From: Bacteroides sp. M10
GTDB lineage: Bacteria > Bacteroidota > Bacteroidia > Bacteroidales > Bacteroidaceae
Direction of reading: 5' to 3'
Assembly: GCF_014334015.1 (NCBI RefSeq)
Contig: NZ_CP060488.1
Location: forward strand, 1,570,501-1,634,500
DNA: 64,000 nt
Shown here piece by piece: positions 35,694-45,309 of this stretch. Numbering within the stretch: position 1 is the stretch's first letter; each line of letters begins with the position of its first letter. The notes beneath the pieces were generated by a model. The model was not told the origin of the DNA. It worked only from the letters and a program-made list of their open reading frames with translations, and did not search any database. The translations under genes and the position numbers were made by a program.

Positions 35694-36089
35694 TTACATA
35701 TTTGTATTATCCATCGTAACGGTCATTTCGGGTACCAGTACGTAGGCTTGTTTTTTAGCGTTCCATTTATAATAATTCGTAGTAACGGTCTTGCCTTCAT
35801 AAGTATAATTGATGCGTAGGTCTTTTTCCCATGCGTCCTTGCTATTGTTCCATTTCAAGGCTTCGCTTTCAATCATACGTTTGTTGTCATCGTACTTGTA
35901 GTTGTACTTCATGTAGTTGGCAAGTGTATTTCCGTCCATTTTGTAAACGGTTTGTCCCACTGTCATACCATTCTCCTCGATTGGATTATAAATCAATTGA
36001 TTATCGTAGCTACGTGCAGAAGTAGCAAGCGATACAACAAGAAGAGCTGCAGATAAAACGAACATTTTTAAAGATACTTTTGCTTTCAT
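35694..36089 (-). CDS. small exported DUF3836 protein
   Basis: 131 residues with a signal peptide (MFVLSAALLVVSLATSARSY). The mature part has short repeats of the form KWNNSKDAWEKDLRINYTYE and YKWNAKKQAYVL, typical of DUF3836, a Bacteroides exported family of unknown function. It stands alone on the minus strand, facing the LytTR gene. Confidence 0.8.
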   Translation of the reverse strand: MKAKVSLKMFVLSAALLVVSLATSARSYDNQLIYNPIEENGMTVGQTVYKMDGNTLANYMKYNYKYDDNKRMIESEALKWNNSKDAWEKDLRINYTYEGKTVTTNYYKWNAKKQAYVLVPEMTVTMDNTNM

Positions 36090-36479
36090 GGCTATTTAAG
36101 TTTTTGGGTTATACTTTCATTTGTCTACCAAATGCATTGGTTTTACGCTGCAAATCTACATATTAATTTGGTATTTATGCATTTTAGAAGATAAAAGATT
36201 GTCAAAATGTCAAGAGTGGAGGTGGGCGATAACTAGCTTTTTGCCAATATTGGTGACAAAAAAATATCCGGCAGTCAATCTGCCGGATATAGAATGAATC
36301 ACTTCGTCGAAAAAGGAATCTTTTTTCTAGCTTTCTGGATACAGAGTTAAATAATGTTATTACCCATACTTGCTTCTATTTTGTAAGCGGAAGCCCCTGA
36401 TAAGATGGAGTCTCCTTGTGCAATTAGTGTCTAAAAGATAGCAATTCCTTATTGAGGTGGCCTTTATTCACTTGATGGT
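36090..36479. other. intergenic region between polA and the DUF3836 gene
   Basis: 390 bases without a supported gene. It contains the minus-strand terminator at 36257-36290; between that and the polA stop about 190 bases form a long 3' UTR in which I see nothing else. Confidence 0.6.
36257..36290 (-). terminator. terminator for polA (minus strand)
   Basis: Perfect 11-bp stem ATATCCGGCAG (36264-36274) / CTGCCGGATAT (36280-36290), loop of 5, then a run of T on the minus strand (A at 36257-36264 on the plus strand). Confidence 0.85.
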
Positions 36480-39329
36480 TTAATGTGCCTCAAGCCAGTT
36501 TTTGCCCCATCCGCAATCTGCTTTCAAGGGGACGTGCATGCGGTATGCTTTCTCCATTTCTTCGATGACGATTTCTTCTACACGCTCTTTTTCATTGACA
36601 GGAACGCTGAAATTTAATTCGTCATGTACTTGCAGGATCATTTTGGCTTGTATTCCTTCGGCCTGGAACCGTTGATAGATACGTGCCATTGCTACTTTTA
36701 TAATATCTGCCGCACTTCCCTGGATAGGGGCGTTGATGGCATTTCGTTCCGCATATCCGCGTACAACGGCATTCCGCGAATTGATGTCCGGTAAGAAGCG
36801 CTTCCGATGGAAGATTGTTTCCACATAGCCTTTTTCCTGGGCCACCTGAATGCTTTTATCCATATATGCTTTCACTCCCGGATAAGTTTCAAAGTAACCG
36901 TCGATTAACTCTTTGGCTTCTTTACGATCTACATTCATTCGTTCGGCAAGACCAAATACGGATATGCCATAGATGATACCGAAATTGGCAGTCTTGGCTT
37001 TACGGCGCATGTCGGAACCTACGTCTTTCAGGTCGATCTTATAAATTTTGGCAGCAGTGGCCGCATGAATATCGTGATTGCTAAGGAAAGCATCAATCAT
37101 ATTCTTATCCTCGCTAAGGTGTGCCATGATGCGCAATTCAATTTGCGAATAGTCGGCAGAGAAGAAGAGGCAGCCTTCATCGGGGATGAAAGCCTTGCGG
37201 ATTTCTTTTCCATTCTCGTCGCGGATAGGGATATTTTGTAAGTTCGGATTGCTTGAACTAAGGCGTCCCGTAGCGGTTACAGTCTGGTTGAAAGAGGTGT
37301 GTACCCTTCCTGTGCGTGGATTGATAAGCTGGGGGAGTGCGTCGATATACGTGCCCAATAGCTTTTTCAGTCCGCGATGTTCCAAAATCTTTTCTACTAC
37401 CGGATGTTTGTGCCGGAGGCTTTCGAGCACTTCTTCTGAGGTGACGTACTGGCCGGTCTTAGTCTTTTTTGCCTTCTCTACGATTTTCAGTTTGTCAAAC
37501 AGTACCTCACCGACTTGCTTGGGTGAAGCGATGTTGAAAGTCTCACCGGCCAATTCGTAAATCTCTTTTTCGATTTGCTCCATCTGGGCGGTGAAATGGG
37601 CGGACGACTGCTTTAATGCTTCCGTATCCAGCAATACCCCGTTCCGTTCTATATTAACCAATACGGGAACTAGCGGCATTTCTATATCATAGAACAAACG
37701 TTCTGCGTCATTCTCTTTCAGTTCTTTCTCCAATACATTTTTCAGTTTCAGAGTTACGTCTGCATCTTCGCAGGCATACAGATATACATCTTTCGGATCG
37801 AGATCGCGCATGTTCTTCTGATTCTTCCCTTTGGGACCTATCAGTTCGTCAATGTGGATAGTCTGATAGTGCAGGTAAATTTCCGCAAGATAATCCATGC
37901 CGTGACGAAGTTCCGGTTGAAGGACATAATGAGCGATCATCGTATCGAAAAGCGGACCTTTTACTGTTGCACCATAATTTTGAAGAACAATCATGTCGTA
38001 CTTGATATTTTGTCCGACTTTTAATGAACTCTCATTTTCGAAGACCGGACGGAACTCATTTACGATTTTTAACGCTTCGTCTTGGTCCGATGGTACGGGA
38101 ACATAAAAAGCTTCATTTTCTGCAATTGAAAAGCTCATTCCGACTAATTCGGCATCCATTGGTTCAGTTCCGGTGGTTTCCGTATCTAACGAGAGAATTT
38201 TCGATGTAAGTAACTTTTGAATAATTTCCTGTCTTTTCTCCTCTGTATCAACGAGTTGGTAGTTATAAGTGAGCGATTCTAACGTCTCTAGGTTCGATTT
38301 TTTTGCTTCACCCGGTTCATCGGGCGTGAAATTCGCAAATAAATCGCCTTGCATTCCGCCTCCTTCTTCGGGAAAAAGTGGAAGAGGAGAGGGGGTGCTT
38401 TTCCCAGTGGCAACTTTGCTTCCGGTGGCAGAGGTTATTCCGTTTCCGGAAATATCTTTTTTGAGCACCCGGTCAATGAGTGTTCTAAATTCTAATTCCT
38501 CGAAAATGCTACGAAGTGAATTTTCGTCTGCTTCTTCGCGGACAAGAGCATCCATTTCAAGTTGGATGGGGACATCGATTTTAATGGTGGCGAGAAATTT
38601 CGAGAACGTAATCATTTCCCGGTTAGTTTCCACTTTTGTTTTCAATGCTCCTTTCAGTTGGTCGGTATGTTCCAATAGATTCTCGATGCTTCCGAATTCG
38701 GAGATTAGTTTTTGAGCAGTCTTTTCTCCTACTCCGGGACATCCGGGGATGTTATCCGAAGAGTCACCCATTAGTCCGAGCATATCGATCACCTGTGCCG
38801 GAGACTGAATGTCAAACTTGGCTTTCACTTCCTCAATGCCCATCACTTCGAAACCTCCTGTGTGTTTAGGGCGATACATAAATACTTTGTCACTTACCAG
38901 CTGCCCGTAATCTTTGTCGGGAGTCATCATATAGGTAGTGATACCCTGGCGACCGGCTTCAGTAGCGAGCGTACCTATCACATCATCGGCTTCGTAGCCT
39001 GCCACTTCCAGAATAGGGATGCGGTAGGCACGTATAATATCCTTTATAATAGGTACGGAAAGACGGATTGCTTCCGGAGTTTCTTCGCGTTGTGCTTTAT
39101 ATTGTTCAAAAGCCTCGTGGCGGAAGGTGGGACCTGCGGGGTCGAAGGCTACTCCTATATGAGTGGGATTCTCTTTTTTCAGTACTTCTTCGAGGGTGTT
39201 CACAAAACCCAGTATGGCTGAAGTGTTGAATCCTTTGGAATTGATTCTTGGGTTCTTAATAAAGGCGTAATACGCCCGATATATCAATGCATAAGCGTCT
39301 AAAAGAAATAATTTATTACCTGAATCCAT
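36480..39329 (-). CDS. polA: DNA polymerase I
   Basis: 949 residues from the ATG at 39329 (MDSGNKLFLLDAYALIYRAY); an upstream frame to 39362 adds 11 residues. The 5'-3' exonuclease domain spans residues 1-300 (YEADDVIGTLA, GDSSDNIPGCPGVGEKTA). The 3'-5' exonuclease domain has DTETTG and YACEDADVTL. The polymerase domain has motif A FFSADYSQIELRIMAHLSED, motif B RRKAKTANFGIIYG and motif C LQVHDELNF. All three activities seem intact. It repairs DNA and processes Okazaki fragments. The divergent polyprenyl synthase gene starts 88 bases away. Confidence 0.97.
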   Translation of the reverse strand: MDSGNKLFLLDAYALIYRAYYAFIKNPRINSKGFNTSAILGFVNTLEEVLKKENPTHIGVAFDPAGPTFRHEAFEQYKAQREETPEAIRLSVPIIKDIIRAYRIPILEVAGYEADDVIGTLATEAGRQGITTYMMTPDKDYGQLVSDKVFMYRPKHTGGFEVMGIEEVKAKFDIQSPAQVIDMLGLMGDSSDNIPGCPGVGEKTAQKLISEFGSIENLLEHTDQLKGALKTKVETNREMITFSKFLATIKIDVPIQLEMDALVREEADENSLRSIFEELEFRTLIDRVLKKDISGNGITSATGSKVATGKSTPSPLPLFPEEGGGMQGDLFANFTPDEPGEAKKSNLETLESLTYNYQLVDTEEKRQEIIQKLLTSKILSLDTETTGTEPMDAELVGMSFSIAENEAFYVPVPSDQDEALKIVNEFRPVFENESSLKVGQNIKYDMIVLQNYGATVKGPLFDTMIAHYVLQPELRHGMDYLAEIYLHYQTIHIDELIGPKGKNQKNMRDLDPKDVYLYACEDADVTLKLKNVLEKELKENDAERLFYDIEMPLVPVLVNIERNGVLLDTEALKQSSAHFTAQMEQIEKEIYELAGETFNIASPKQVGEVLFDKLKIVEKAKKTKTGQYVTSEEVLESLRHKHPVVEKILEHRGLKKLLGTYIDALPQLINPRTGRVHTSFNQTVTATGRLSSSNPNLQNIPIRDENGKEIRKAFIPDEGCLFFSADYSQIELRIMAHLSEDKNMIDAFLSNHDIHAATAAKIYKIDLKDVGSDMRRKAKTANFGIIYGISVFGLAERMNVDRKEAKELIDGYFETYPGVKAYMDKSIQVAQEKGYVETIFHRKRFLPDINSRNAVVRGYAERNAINAPIQGSAADIIKVAMARIYQRFQAEGIQAKMILQVHDELNFSVPVNEKERVEEIVIEEMEKAYRMHVPLKADCGWGKNWLEAH

Positions 39330-39390
39330 AGATTTAATTAATTTTTCATGGTAAAAGTACAAAAAAATACGGTATTAAGCGTTTTATTAT

Positions 39391-39398
39391 TACTTTTG
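39391..39398 (+). promoter_or_regulatory. -7 box for the polyprenyl synthase gene
   Basis: TACTTTTG, 20 bases before the start codon; no clear -33 element. Confidence 0.5.
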
Positions 39399-39417
39399 TG
39401 CTCAAATTGTGTAATAA

Positions 39418-40392
39418 ATGGACAGTATCTCACTTATCAGAACTCCGATTGAAGCGGAACTGGGCGACTTCAAAGAACTTTTTGATAGTTCTCTCTCCAG
39501 TTCAAATGCATTGCTCGATAGCGTCGTATCTCACATACGGCGGAGGAATGGTAAGATGATGCGGCCTATTCTTGTTTTACTCGTGGCACGTCTTTATGGC
39601 GCAATATGTCCTTCCACTCTTCATGCGGCTGTTTCATTGGAACTCCTTCATACGGCTAGCCTGGTACATGATGACGTCGTGGATGAAAGCTCCGAACGTC
39701 GTGGACAGCTCTCGGTAAATGCTATCTTTAATAATAAAGTAGCGGTGCTGACGGGTGACTATTTATTGGCAACCAGCCTCGTACACGCAGAATTGACAAA
39801 CAGCCATCGTATTATTCAGCTGGTGTCCACTCTTGGACAGGATCTTGCTGACGGTGAGTTGCTTCAGCTCTCAAATGTAAGTAATCACAGCTTTTCCGAG
39901 GAAGTCTATTTTGATGTAATCCGCAAGAAAACTGCTGCTCTTTTTGCTGCCTGCACAAAGGCTGCCGCTTTCTCGGTAGGTGTGGGTGAGGGGGAAGCTG
40001 AACTTGCCCGTTTGCTGGGCGAATATATTGGTATCTGTTTCCAGATAAAGGATGATATTTTCGATTACTTTGATAATAAGGAGATCGGTAAACCTACGGG
40101 TAATGATATGCTTGAAGGTAAACTGACATTGCCCGCTTTGTATGTGCTGAATACGACGAAAAACGAGGAAGCGCAAGAAATTGCAATCAAAGTAAAGGAG
40201 GGCACGGCTACTCTCGGTGAAATAGCTCATTTGATTTCGTTTATTAAAGAAAACGGAGGTATTGAATATGCGGTTCAGACTATGAATGTCTATAAGCAAA
40301 AAGCCTTCAATTTATTGGCTTCTTTGCCGGATTCCGATATCTGTGCAGCTCTCCGGGCTTATCTGGATTACGTAGTAGACCGCGAAAAATAG
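39418..40392 (+). CDS. polyprenyl diphosphate synthase (octaprenyl-type)
   Basis: 324 residues. The first aspartate-rich motif is DDVVD (D85, D86, D89) in SLVHDDVVDESSERRG and the second is KDDIFDYFD near residue 210-218; GKMMRP and GKPTGNDMLEGKLTLPALY are further trans-prenyltransferase marks. It elongates farnesyl diphosphate to a long chain, most likely for menaquinone side chains. The stop codon abuts that of the convergent DUF1266 gene with no base between them. Confidence 0.92.
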   Translation: MDSISLIRTPIEAELGDFKELFDSSLSSSNALLDSVVSHIRRRNGKMMRPILVLLVARLYGAICPSTLHAAVSLELLHTASLVHDDVVDESSERRGQLSVNAIFNNKVAVLTGDYLLATSLVHAELTNSHRIIQLVSTLGQDLADGELLQLSNVSNHSFSEEVYFDVIRKKTAALFAACTKAAAFSVGVGEGEAELARLLGEYIGICFQIKDDIFDYFDNKEIGKPTGNDMLEGKLTLPALYVLNTTKNEEAQEIAIKVKEGTATLGEIAHLISFIKENGGIEYAVQTMNVYKQKAFNLLASLPDSDICAALRAYLDYVVDREK

Positions 40393-41073
40393 TTATTTCC
40401 GGTATTTTGCCAGAAGTGAATAGCACAATAATAACCGGTCCCAATCTTCTATCTTTTCCGATTCCATCGCTTTTCCTAAAAGGAAACTCTTGTCTATTTC
40501 TTCCGCTGTATGAAGATCTAAAGAACATAATTTGGCGGCTTGCTCTATGTAGTCCCAGGCTTTCTCTTTGGTGATGTGACCACATGCTTGGGAGGCGCGC
40601 GCCAGGCTCACAAGCAGTCCCATATCCCATCCGATAATGCCTTTTTCCAAGTCATTTATCCATATAATAGGATCCCTTCTTTCCTCTGTATATTTCACAA
40701 ATTTGTATAGATTCTTTCCTTGACGGATAAAGCGTTCCACTCCGAAAAAACGCTTTTGAATGATGTTTTCGAACTCGTTGATGTTCTCTGTAGAGAGTAA
40801 ATAGGGGAGCATAATCTGGTAGGAGACTCTGTCTCCTTCGTTGATAAGGAACTGGAATAGTCCGGTGACGGACTCATTATCGGTGCAGTGAAACTCCTCT
40901 GTCAGCAGTTTGGATAGCTTTTGCGGATGGATTCCGGTCTCCATGGAGTTGAGATAGAAGCCTTGCAGTCCGGCTTCCATATAACCGATGCGTAGCCCCT
41001 TCTTTTTCTCTGCTCCGAGGATGAGGTTCAGAGGGTTGTGATTGAATCTTAAGGTTCTTGTATATGCGTCCAT
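40393..41073 (-). CDS. DUF1266-like protein
   Basis: 226 residues, no signal peptide. The C-terminal part IIGWDMGLLVSLARASQACG then HITKEKAWDYIEQAA fits the DUF1266 pattern, a family of unknown function sometimes linked to contact-dependent or membrane processes. The N-terminal part is not recognised. The gene is preceded by a structured leader (41096-41185), and two -7 boxes lie further upstream. Confidence 0.6.
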   Translation of the reverse strand: MDAYTRTLRFNHNPLNLILGAEKKKGLRIGYMEAGLQGFYLNSMETGIHPQKLSKLLTEEFHCTDNESVTGLFQFLINEGDRVSYQIMLPYLLSTENINEFENIIQKRFFGVERFIRQGKNLYKFVKYTEERRDPIIWINDLEKGIIGWDMGLLVSLARASQACGHITKEKAWDYIEQAAKLCSLDLHTAEEIDKSFLLGKAMESEKIEDWDRLLLCYSLLAKYRK

Positions 41074-41095
41074 CCTAATACCTCCAAAGGTTCAT

Positions 41096-41185
41096 GAAAA
41101 GCGTGAGAACTGTTGCCATGTATTTTCCTGAGGCTTCGGCAAGCCGTTATGAGTATACAAGCAACAGTCCCACGCTCCATTCGAT
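41096..41185 (-). ncRNA. candidate structured leader or small RNA before the DUF1266 gene
   Basis: On the minus strand, GCGTGGGACTGTTGC (41161-41175 complement) pairs with GCAACAG..TCTCACGC (41101-41116 complement) as two helices with a small internal loop, enclosing a hairpin GGCTT/AAGCC (41132-41145), and is followed by TTTTC. A -7 box TACTTTTG lies at 41192-41199. The outer stem and the TTTTC resemble those of the candidate RNA at 14426-14729. Confidence 0.4.
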
Positions 41186-41191
41186 ATATAA

Positions 41192-41199
41192 CAAAAGTA
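41192..41199 (-). promoter_or_regulatory. -7 box before the structured leader
   Basis: TACTTTTG on the minus strand. A second minus-strand -7 box, TATCTTTG, is at 41337-41344. Confidence 0.45.
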
Positions 41200-41336
41200 T
41201 ATACATGAAGGTGCGTGAGACCCGTTTGCTTATTACCATTCATAACTTTGAATTTTGCCGAATTCCAGGAATTGGTAATAAATGAAACGTTCTCTAATAT
41301 AACTAATTAGCTATATTTTCATCGCTAAACCTTTTA

Positions 41337-41344
41337 CAAAGATA
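41337..41344 (-). promoter_or_regulatory. upstream -7 box of the DUF1266 region
   Basis: TATCTTTG on the minus strand, about 265 bases before the DUF1266 start. The rest of the 394-base gap between the two genes holds only the leader and the deoC terminator. Confidence 0.45.
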
Positions 41345-41390
41345 AGTATTTTTCCGAATTCTTCTGTAACTATCTTTAGATTTTCTTAAA

Positions 41391-41435
41391 TGAAAAATAC
41401 CGCGTCGGTTCCCGGAGTACGGGAATCGCGCGGTA
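41391..41435 (-). terminator. terminator for deoC (minus strand)
   Basis: TACCGCG (41398-41404) / CGCGGTA (41429-41435), then CGG/TCG-type pairing and TTCCCG/CGGGAA inside; followed on the minus strand by TATTTTTCATTT. Confidence 0.8.
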
Positions 41436-41467
41436 AGGCGTATTTGATTGCTAATGTAGCCTTTAGC

Positions 41468-42370
41468 TTAGAAGAACTTGATTTCTTCCCCTTTGATGTC
41501 AGAAAGAAGGAGGTTGGCTAAGCGGCTGGTTCCCAGGCGGAACAGTTGATTATCCAGCCATTCTTCACCCAATAGCTCTTTTACAATTGTGTAGTAAATA
41601 ATCGCATCATTAACGGTATTGATGCCACCCGCCGGTTTGAATCCAATCTTGATTCCGGTCTTCTGGTAGTATTCTTTGATGGCTTCACACATCACGTAAG
41701 CGGCTTCCGGAGTAGCGGCAGGCTGTTGCTTACCGGTGGAAGTCTTGATGAAATCTGCACCCGAATACATGGATAGGATAGAGGCTTTCTTGATGTTGGA
41801 AGCACTCTTTAGTGCACCAGTTTCGAGGATTACTTTGAGGTGACGTTCCTTGCAAACTTCCTTTAATTCTTGTATTTCTTCACACATTCCTTCGTAGTCT
41901 CCGCTTAGGAATTTGCCGATGGAAATGACAATATCTATTTCATCTGCGCCTTCTGCGATTGCTAATGCTGTTTCTGCCACTTTTACTTCAATAAATGTCT
42001 GTGAAGAGGGGAAACCTCCTGATACACAGGCTATATTGACTCCGTCTACTTCCAGCGTATTCTTAACGATGGCTGCAAAATTGGGGTATACACAGATTGC
42101 TGCAACATTTTTCAGATCAGGATATTCGTCGTCAAACTGATTGACTTTTTCGGTAAAGTGCATCACACTTTTGTCACTGTCTGTACTATTCAAAGTAGTC
42201 AGATCAATACAGTTGAACAGGAACTTCTTAACATCTTCCGTGTTGTTTTCCGGCACTTTTTTCTCAATCAATTCAGCTACGCGAGCTTGAATATCTGCAT
42301 CGCTCAGATTGGTATTATACTTTGCCAATGCGGCATTGTACTTGTTGGGCTGTGAGTTATTCTCTTCCAT
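41468..42370 (-). CDS. deoC: deoxyribose-phosphate aldolase
   Basis: 300 residues, the longer form of the enzyme. VILETGALKS, DFIKTSTGK (Schiff-base lysine region) and GFKPAGGI are diagnostic. It splits 2-deoxyribose 5-phosphate into glyceraldehyde 3-phosphate and acetaldehyde in nucleoside salvage. It is the last gene of the cluster mnmG-apt-uvrC-dtd-mazG-deoC and overlaps mazG by 14 bases. Confidence 0.95.
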   Translation of the reverse strand: MEENNSQPNKYNAALAKYNTNLSDADIQARVAELIEKKVPENNTEDVKKFLFNCIDLTTLNSTDSDKSVMHFTEKVNQFDDEYPDLKNVAAICVYPNFAAIVKNTLEVDGVNIACVSGGFPSSQTFIEVKVAETALAIAEGADEIDIVISIGKFLSGDYEGMCEEIQELKEVCKERHLKVILETGALKSASNIKKASILSMYSGADFIKTSTGKQQPAATPEAAYVMCEAIKEYYQKTGIKIGFKPAGGINTVNDAIIYYTIVKELLGEEWLDNQLFRLGTSRLANLLLSDIKGEEIKFF

Positions 42371-42695
42371 GATCTTTCAGTTTTGGGTTGTTGATATGTC
42401 TTTTATTATCTCGTTTCGTTTTCTTTTCCATACTTTTCCGGAAAGCAGTGGTTATGTCTACACCTGTCTGGTTGGCAATGCAGAGAAGCACCCATAAAAC
42501 GTCTGCTATCTCTTCATCTATATTATCTTTCTCTCCCTCTTTAAAGGATTGATCTCCATATTTGCGGGCCATGACACGCGCCAGTTCTCCTACCTCTTCC
42601 GTCAGAACTGCCATATTGGTCAACTCGCTGAAGTAGCGGACACCGTATGTTTTCACCCATTGGTCCACTTGTTTCTGTGCTTCTTCCAGAGTCAT
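42357..42695 (-). CDS. MazG-like nucleotide pyrophosphohydrolase
   Basis: 112 residues, single MazG domain. EEVGELARVMARKYG and NIDEEIADVLWVLLCIANQ give the EExxE...ExxD metal-binding pattern. Such enzymes hydrolyse noncanonical or damaged NTPs. It overlaps deoC by 14 bases and follows dtd by 19 bases, so all three are in one operon. Confidence 0.9.
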   Translation of the reverse strand: MTLEEAQKQVDQWVKTYGVRYFSELTNMAVLTEEVGELARVMARKYGDQSFKEGEKDNIDEEIADVLWVLLCIANQTGVDITTAFRKSMEKKTKRDNKRHINNPKLKDHGRE

Positions 42696-42714
42696 AATTG
42701 TTGATGGTTAGTTA

Positions 42715-43167
42715 TTATTCTTTGTTTTTTGTATCCATGCATATAGTAACGGGGCCGTCGTTTAAAAGTTCAACTTTCATGTCCGCTCCAAAGATGCCTG
42801 TACCTATTTCTTTTCCCAATGCACCGCTTAAATCTTTGCAGAATTGTTCGTAGAGTGGGATAGAGACATCTGGCTTGGCAGCTTTGATATAGGAGGGGCG
42901 ATTTCCCTTCTTGGTAGAAGCGTGTAACGTGAACTGGCTGATAACCAGAATCTCACCTCCATCTTCTAAAATAGATTTGTTCATTACACCATTCTCATCA
43001 TCGAAGATACGTAGATTTACAATCTTCTTGCAGAGCCAGTCGATATCTTCCTGCCCGTCTGCTTCTTCAATACCGACTAATATCAGCATCCCTTTCCCAA
43101 TGGACGACTTACGGTGTCCTTCAATGGCTACTGACGCATGGCTTACCCGTTGTATGACTATTCTCAT
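42715..43167 (-). CDS. dtd: D-aminoacyl-tRNA deacylase
   Basis: 150 residues. MRIVIQRVSHASVAIEG at the start, SQFTLHASTKKGNRPSY (active-site SQFTL and the GNRPS loop) and the C-terminal NDGPVTICMDT are typical of Dtd. It removes D-amino acids from mischarged tRNA. It lies in the uvrC-mazG-deoC cluster; a palindromic element separates it from uvrC. Confidence 0.95.
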   Translation of the reverse strand: MRIVIQRVSHASVAIEGHRKSSIGKGMLILVGIEEADGQEDIDWLCKKIVNLRIFDDENGVMNKSILEDGGEILVISQFTLHASTKKGNRPSYIKAAKPDVSIPLYEQFCKDLSGALGKEIGTGIFGADMKVELLNDGPVTICMDTKNKE

Positions 43168-43287
43168 TGTTATTTATTCTATTTCATGATTAGGAAAGGC
43201 AAATTTACAAAATTCAGAAGAGAAAACGGTGTGTTGGTGGGAAAATATTATAAGGCTTTGCCGAAAGCGTTAATGATTTATTATTGG

Positions 43288-43353
43288 GGCACGGATTACA
43301 CGGATAACACGGTTTTTTAGTAATTCAACCGTGAAATCCGTGTAATCCGTGCC
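43288..43353. repeat. palindromic intergenic element, copy A
   Basis: Perfect 18-bp arms GGCACGGATTACACGGAT (43288-43305) and ATCCGTGTAATCCGTGCC (43336-43353), with further AACACGGTT/AACCGTG pairing inside. A related element (copy B) lies on the other side of uvrC. Confidence 0.85.
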
Positions 43354-43396
43354 TAAAAGTGATAGAAAGATAACAGGTCTACTCCCCAACTTCTTA

Positions 43397-45244
43397 TTAA
43401 TTTTCTGATGATTCATCGCTCAATCCCGCTTTTACAGTCTTGGCTTTCGCTTCTCCGATCACAGCGGAAATCTCCTCAAAAGAGGCTTCTTTTATCCGCT
43501 TTACGCTTTTAAATTCTTTCAGAAGCGCTGTTTTTGTCTTTTCTCCAATCCCTTTGATATTGTCTAATGCCGATGCTACCTGCCGTTTGCTGCGTTTATC
43601 ACGATGGAAACTAATGGCAAAGCGGTGCACCTCATCCTGGATCTGTGTCAGCAAACGGAATAACGGGCTTTGCTGTTTGATACCGATAGTCTGCGGAGGA
43701 AATCCAAAAAGCAGTTCCGATGTGCGATGGCGATTGTCCTTTGCCAGTCCGGCAATCGGGATTGTTAAGTTCAGCTCATCTTCAATCACCTCTCTAACGA
43801 CCTCCATTTGGCCTTTTCCACCATCGGTGATAATCAGGTCGGGCAGAGGGGTGTTTTCTTCAATAGCGCGCTGATAACGTCTTCTGACGACCTCTTTCAT
43901 GGATGCATAGTCGTCAGGTCCTACAACCGTCTTTATATTGTATTTCCGATAATCCTTCTTTGAGGGTTTGGCCTTTTTAAAGACAACGCAAGCGGCCACG
44001 GCATCAGAACCCTGTATGTTTGAGTTGTCAAAGCATTCAATTTGCAAAGGCGGTCTGTCCAGATGCAGCTCTTGTTGTATCTCTTTCATTAATCGCATAC
44101 TTCTTTGTTCCGGATTCAGCTTTTCCGCCTGTTTTAGACGGTCGGCCTTGTATTGCTTCACGTTTAGAATCGAAAGATCCAGCAATTTCTTCTTATCTCC
44201 CCGCTGTGGAACGGTAAATACGATGTTGTTTAGCTCCAAATCCAGTTCAAAAGGCACTATAATCTCTCTGGATTGACTCTTATAGCGTTCCCGCATTTCG
44301 ATAATACCCAGTGTCAAAAGCTCCTCTTTTGATTCATTCAGCTTCTTTTTATATTCGAATGTAAACGCCTGGTTAATGGCACCATTTGTAATATGCAGAT
44401 AGTTGATGAAAGCGGAATTGGACTCGTCCTCTTCAATAGAAAATACATCTATGTTGTGCAATACAGCACTTACTACCTCCGATTTGGAACGGTAATTTTC
44501 TATCAGAAGATATTTCTCTTTCACCTTCTGTGCTTCTTCAAACTTCATCTCACCAGCTAATGTCTGCATCCTTTCCAGTAGCATACGGCTGATTTCTTGT
44601 GTGTTTCCTTTCAGGATTTCTTTGATTTCATCAATGTTTTTGAGATAATCCTCCTGTGATTGTAGTCCGATGCATGGTCCTGCACAGTTCTTTATATGAT
44701 ATTCCAGACATACGTTGAACTTTCCTGCCCGTATATTCTCCGGAGTTAGGTTTAAACTGCAGGTTCGCAAAGGATATAAATGCTTTATCAGATCCAGTAC
44801 CGCATACATGGATGGTATGTGACTATATGGTCCATAATACGAAGAACCGTTCCTGATAATTTTCCTTGTTCTGAAAACTCTGGGAAAATACTCGTTTTGT
44901 ACGCAAATAGAAGGGTATGTCTTGTCGTCCTTTAATAGAACGTTATAGCGCGGCTTATATTTCTTTATCAGATTATTCTCCAGCAATAACGCATCTTCTT
45001 CCGTGTTGACTACAATATAGCGAATATCGGCGATTTTGCTAACCAGCACTCGTGTCTTTCCCGGTTCATGCTCTTTGCTGAAGTAGGAGTAGACTCTTTT
45101 CTTTAGATTTTTAGCCTTTCCAACGTATATAATTGTACCCTCCGTGTTCAGGTATTGGTAAATACCCGGCTTCTCGGGAAGGTTGGCTACAATCCCTTTC
45201 AAATATTCATTGGCTCTGCTTTCTGGTTTTGTATTCATAATCAT
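43397..45244 (-). CDS. uvrC: excinuclease ABC subunit C
   Basis: 615 residues. The N-terminal GIY-YIG nuclease (EKPGIYQYLNTEGTIIYVGK), the UvrB-binding UVR motif near residue 205-240 (EMKFEEAQKVKEKY), the second nuclease domain (IECFDNSNIQGSDAVAACVV, DLIITDGGKGQMEVV) and the C-terminal helix-hairpin-helix (LDNIKGIGEKTKTALL) are all in place. It makes both incisions in nucleotide excision repair. First ATG is at 45244, second at 45238. Confidence 0.96.
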   Translation of the reverse strand: MIMNTKPESRANEYLKGIVANLPEKPGIYQYLNTEGTIIYVGKAKNLKKRVYSYFSKEHEPGKTRVLVSKIADIRYIVVNTEEDALLLENNLIKKYKPRYNVLLKDDKTYPSICVQNEYFPRVFRTRKIIRNGSSYYGPYSHIPSMYAVLDLIKHLYPLRTCSLNLTPENIRAGKFNVCLEYHIKNCAGPCIGLQSQEDYLKNIDEIKEILKGNTQEISRMLLERMQTLAGEMKFEEAQKVKEKYLLIENYRSKSEVVSAVLHNIDVFSIEEDESNSAFINYLHITNGAINQAFTFEYKKKLNESKEELLTLGIIEMRERYKSQSREIIVPFELDLELNNIVFTVPQRGDKKKLLDLSILNVKQYKADRLKQAEKLNPEQRSMRLMKEIQQELHLDRPPLQIECFDNSNIQGSDAVAACVVFKKAKPSKKDYRKYNIKTVVGPDDYASMKEVVRRRYQRAIEENTPLPDLIITDGGKGQMEVVREVIEDELNLTIPIAGLAKDNRHRTSELLFGFPPQTIGIKQQSPLFRLLTQIQDEVHRFAISFHRDKRSKRQVASALDNIKGIGEKTKTALLKEFKSVKRIKEASFEEISAVIGEAKAKTVKAGLSDESSEN

Positions 45245-45309
45245 TAGGGATGGACTGCTAAAATAAAAAGGGGGCTGTTCTGAAGCTAAGCTTCACTATC
45301 TTATTGCTG

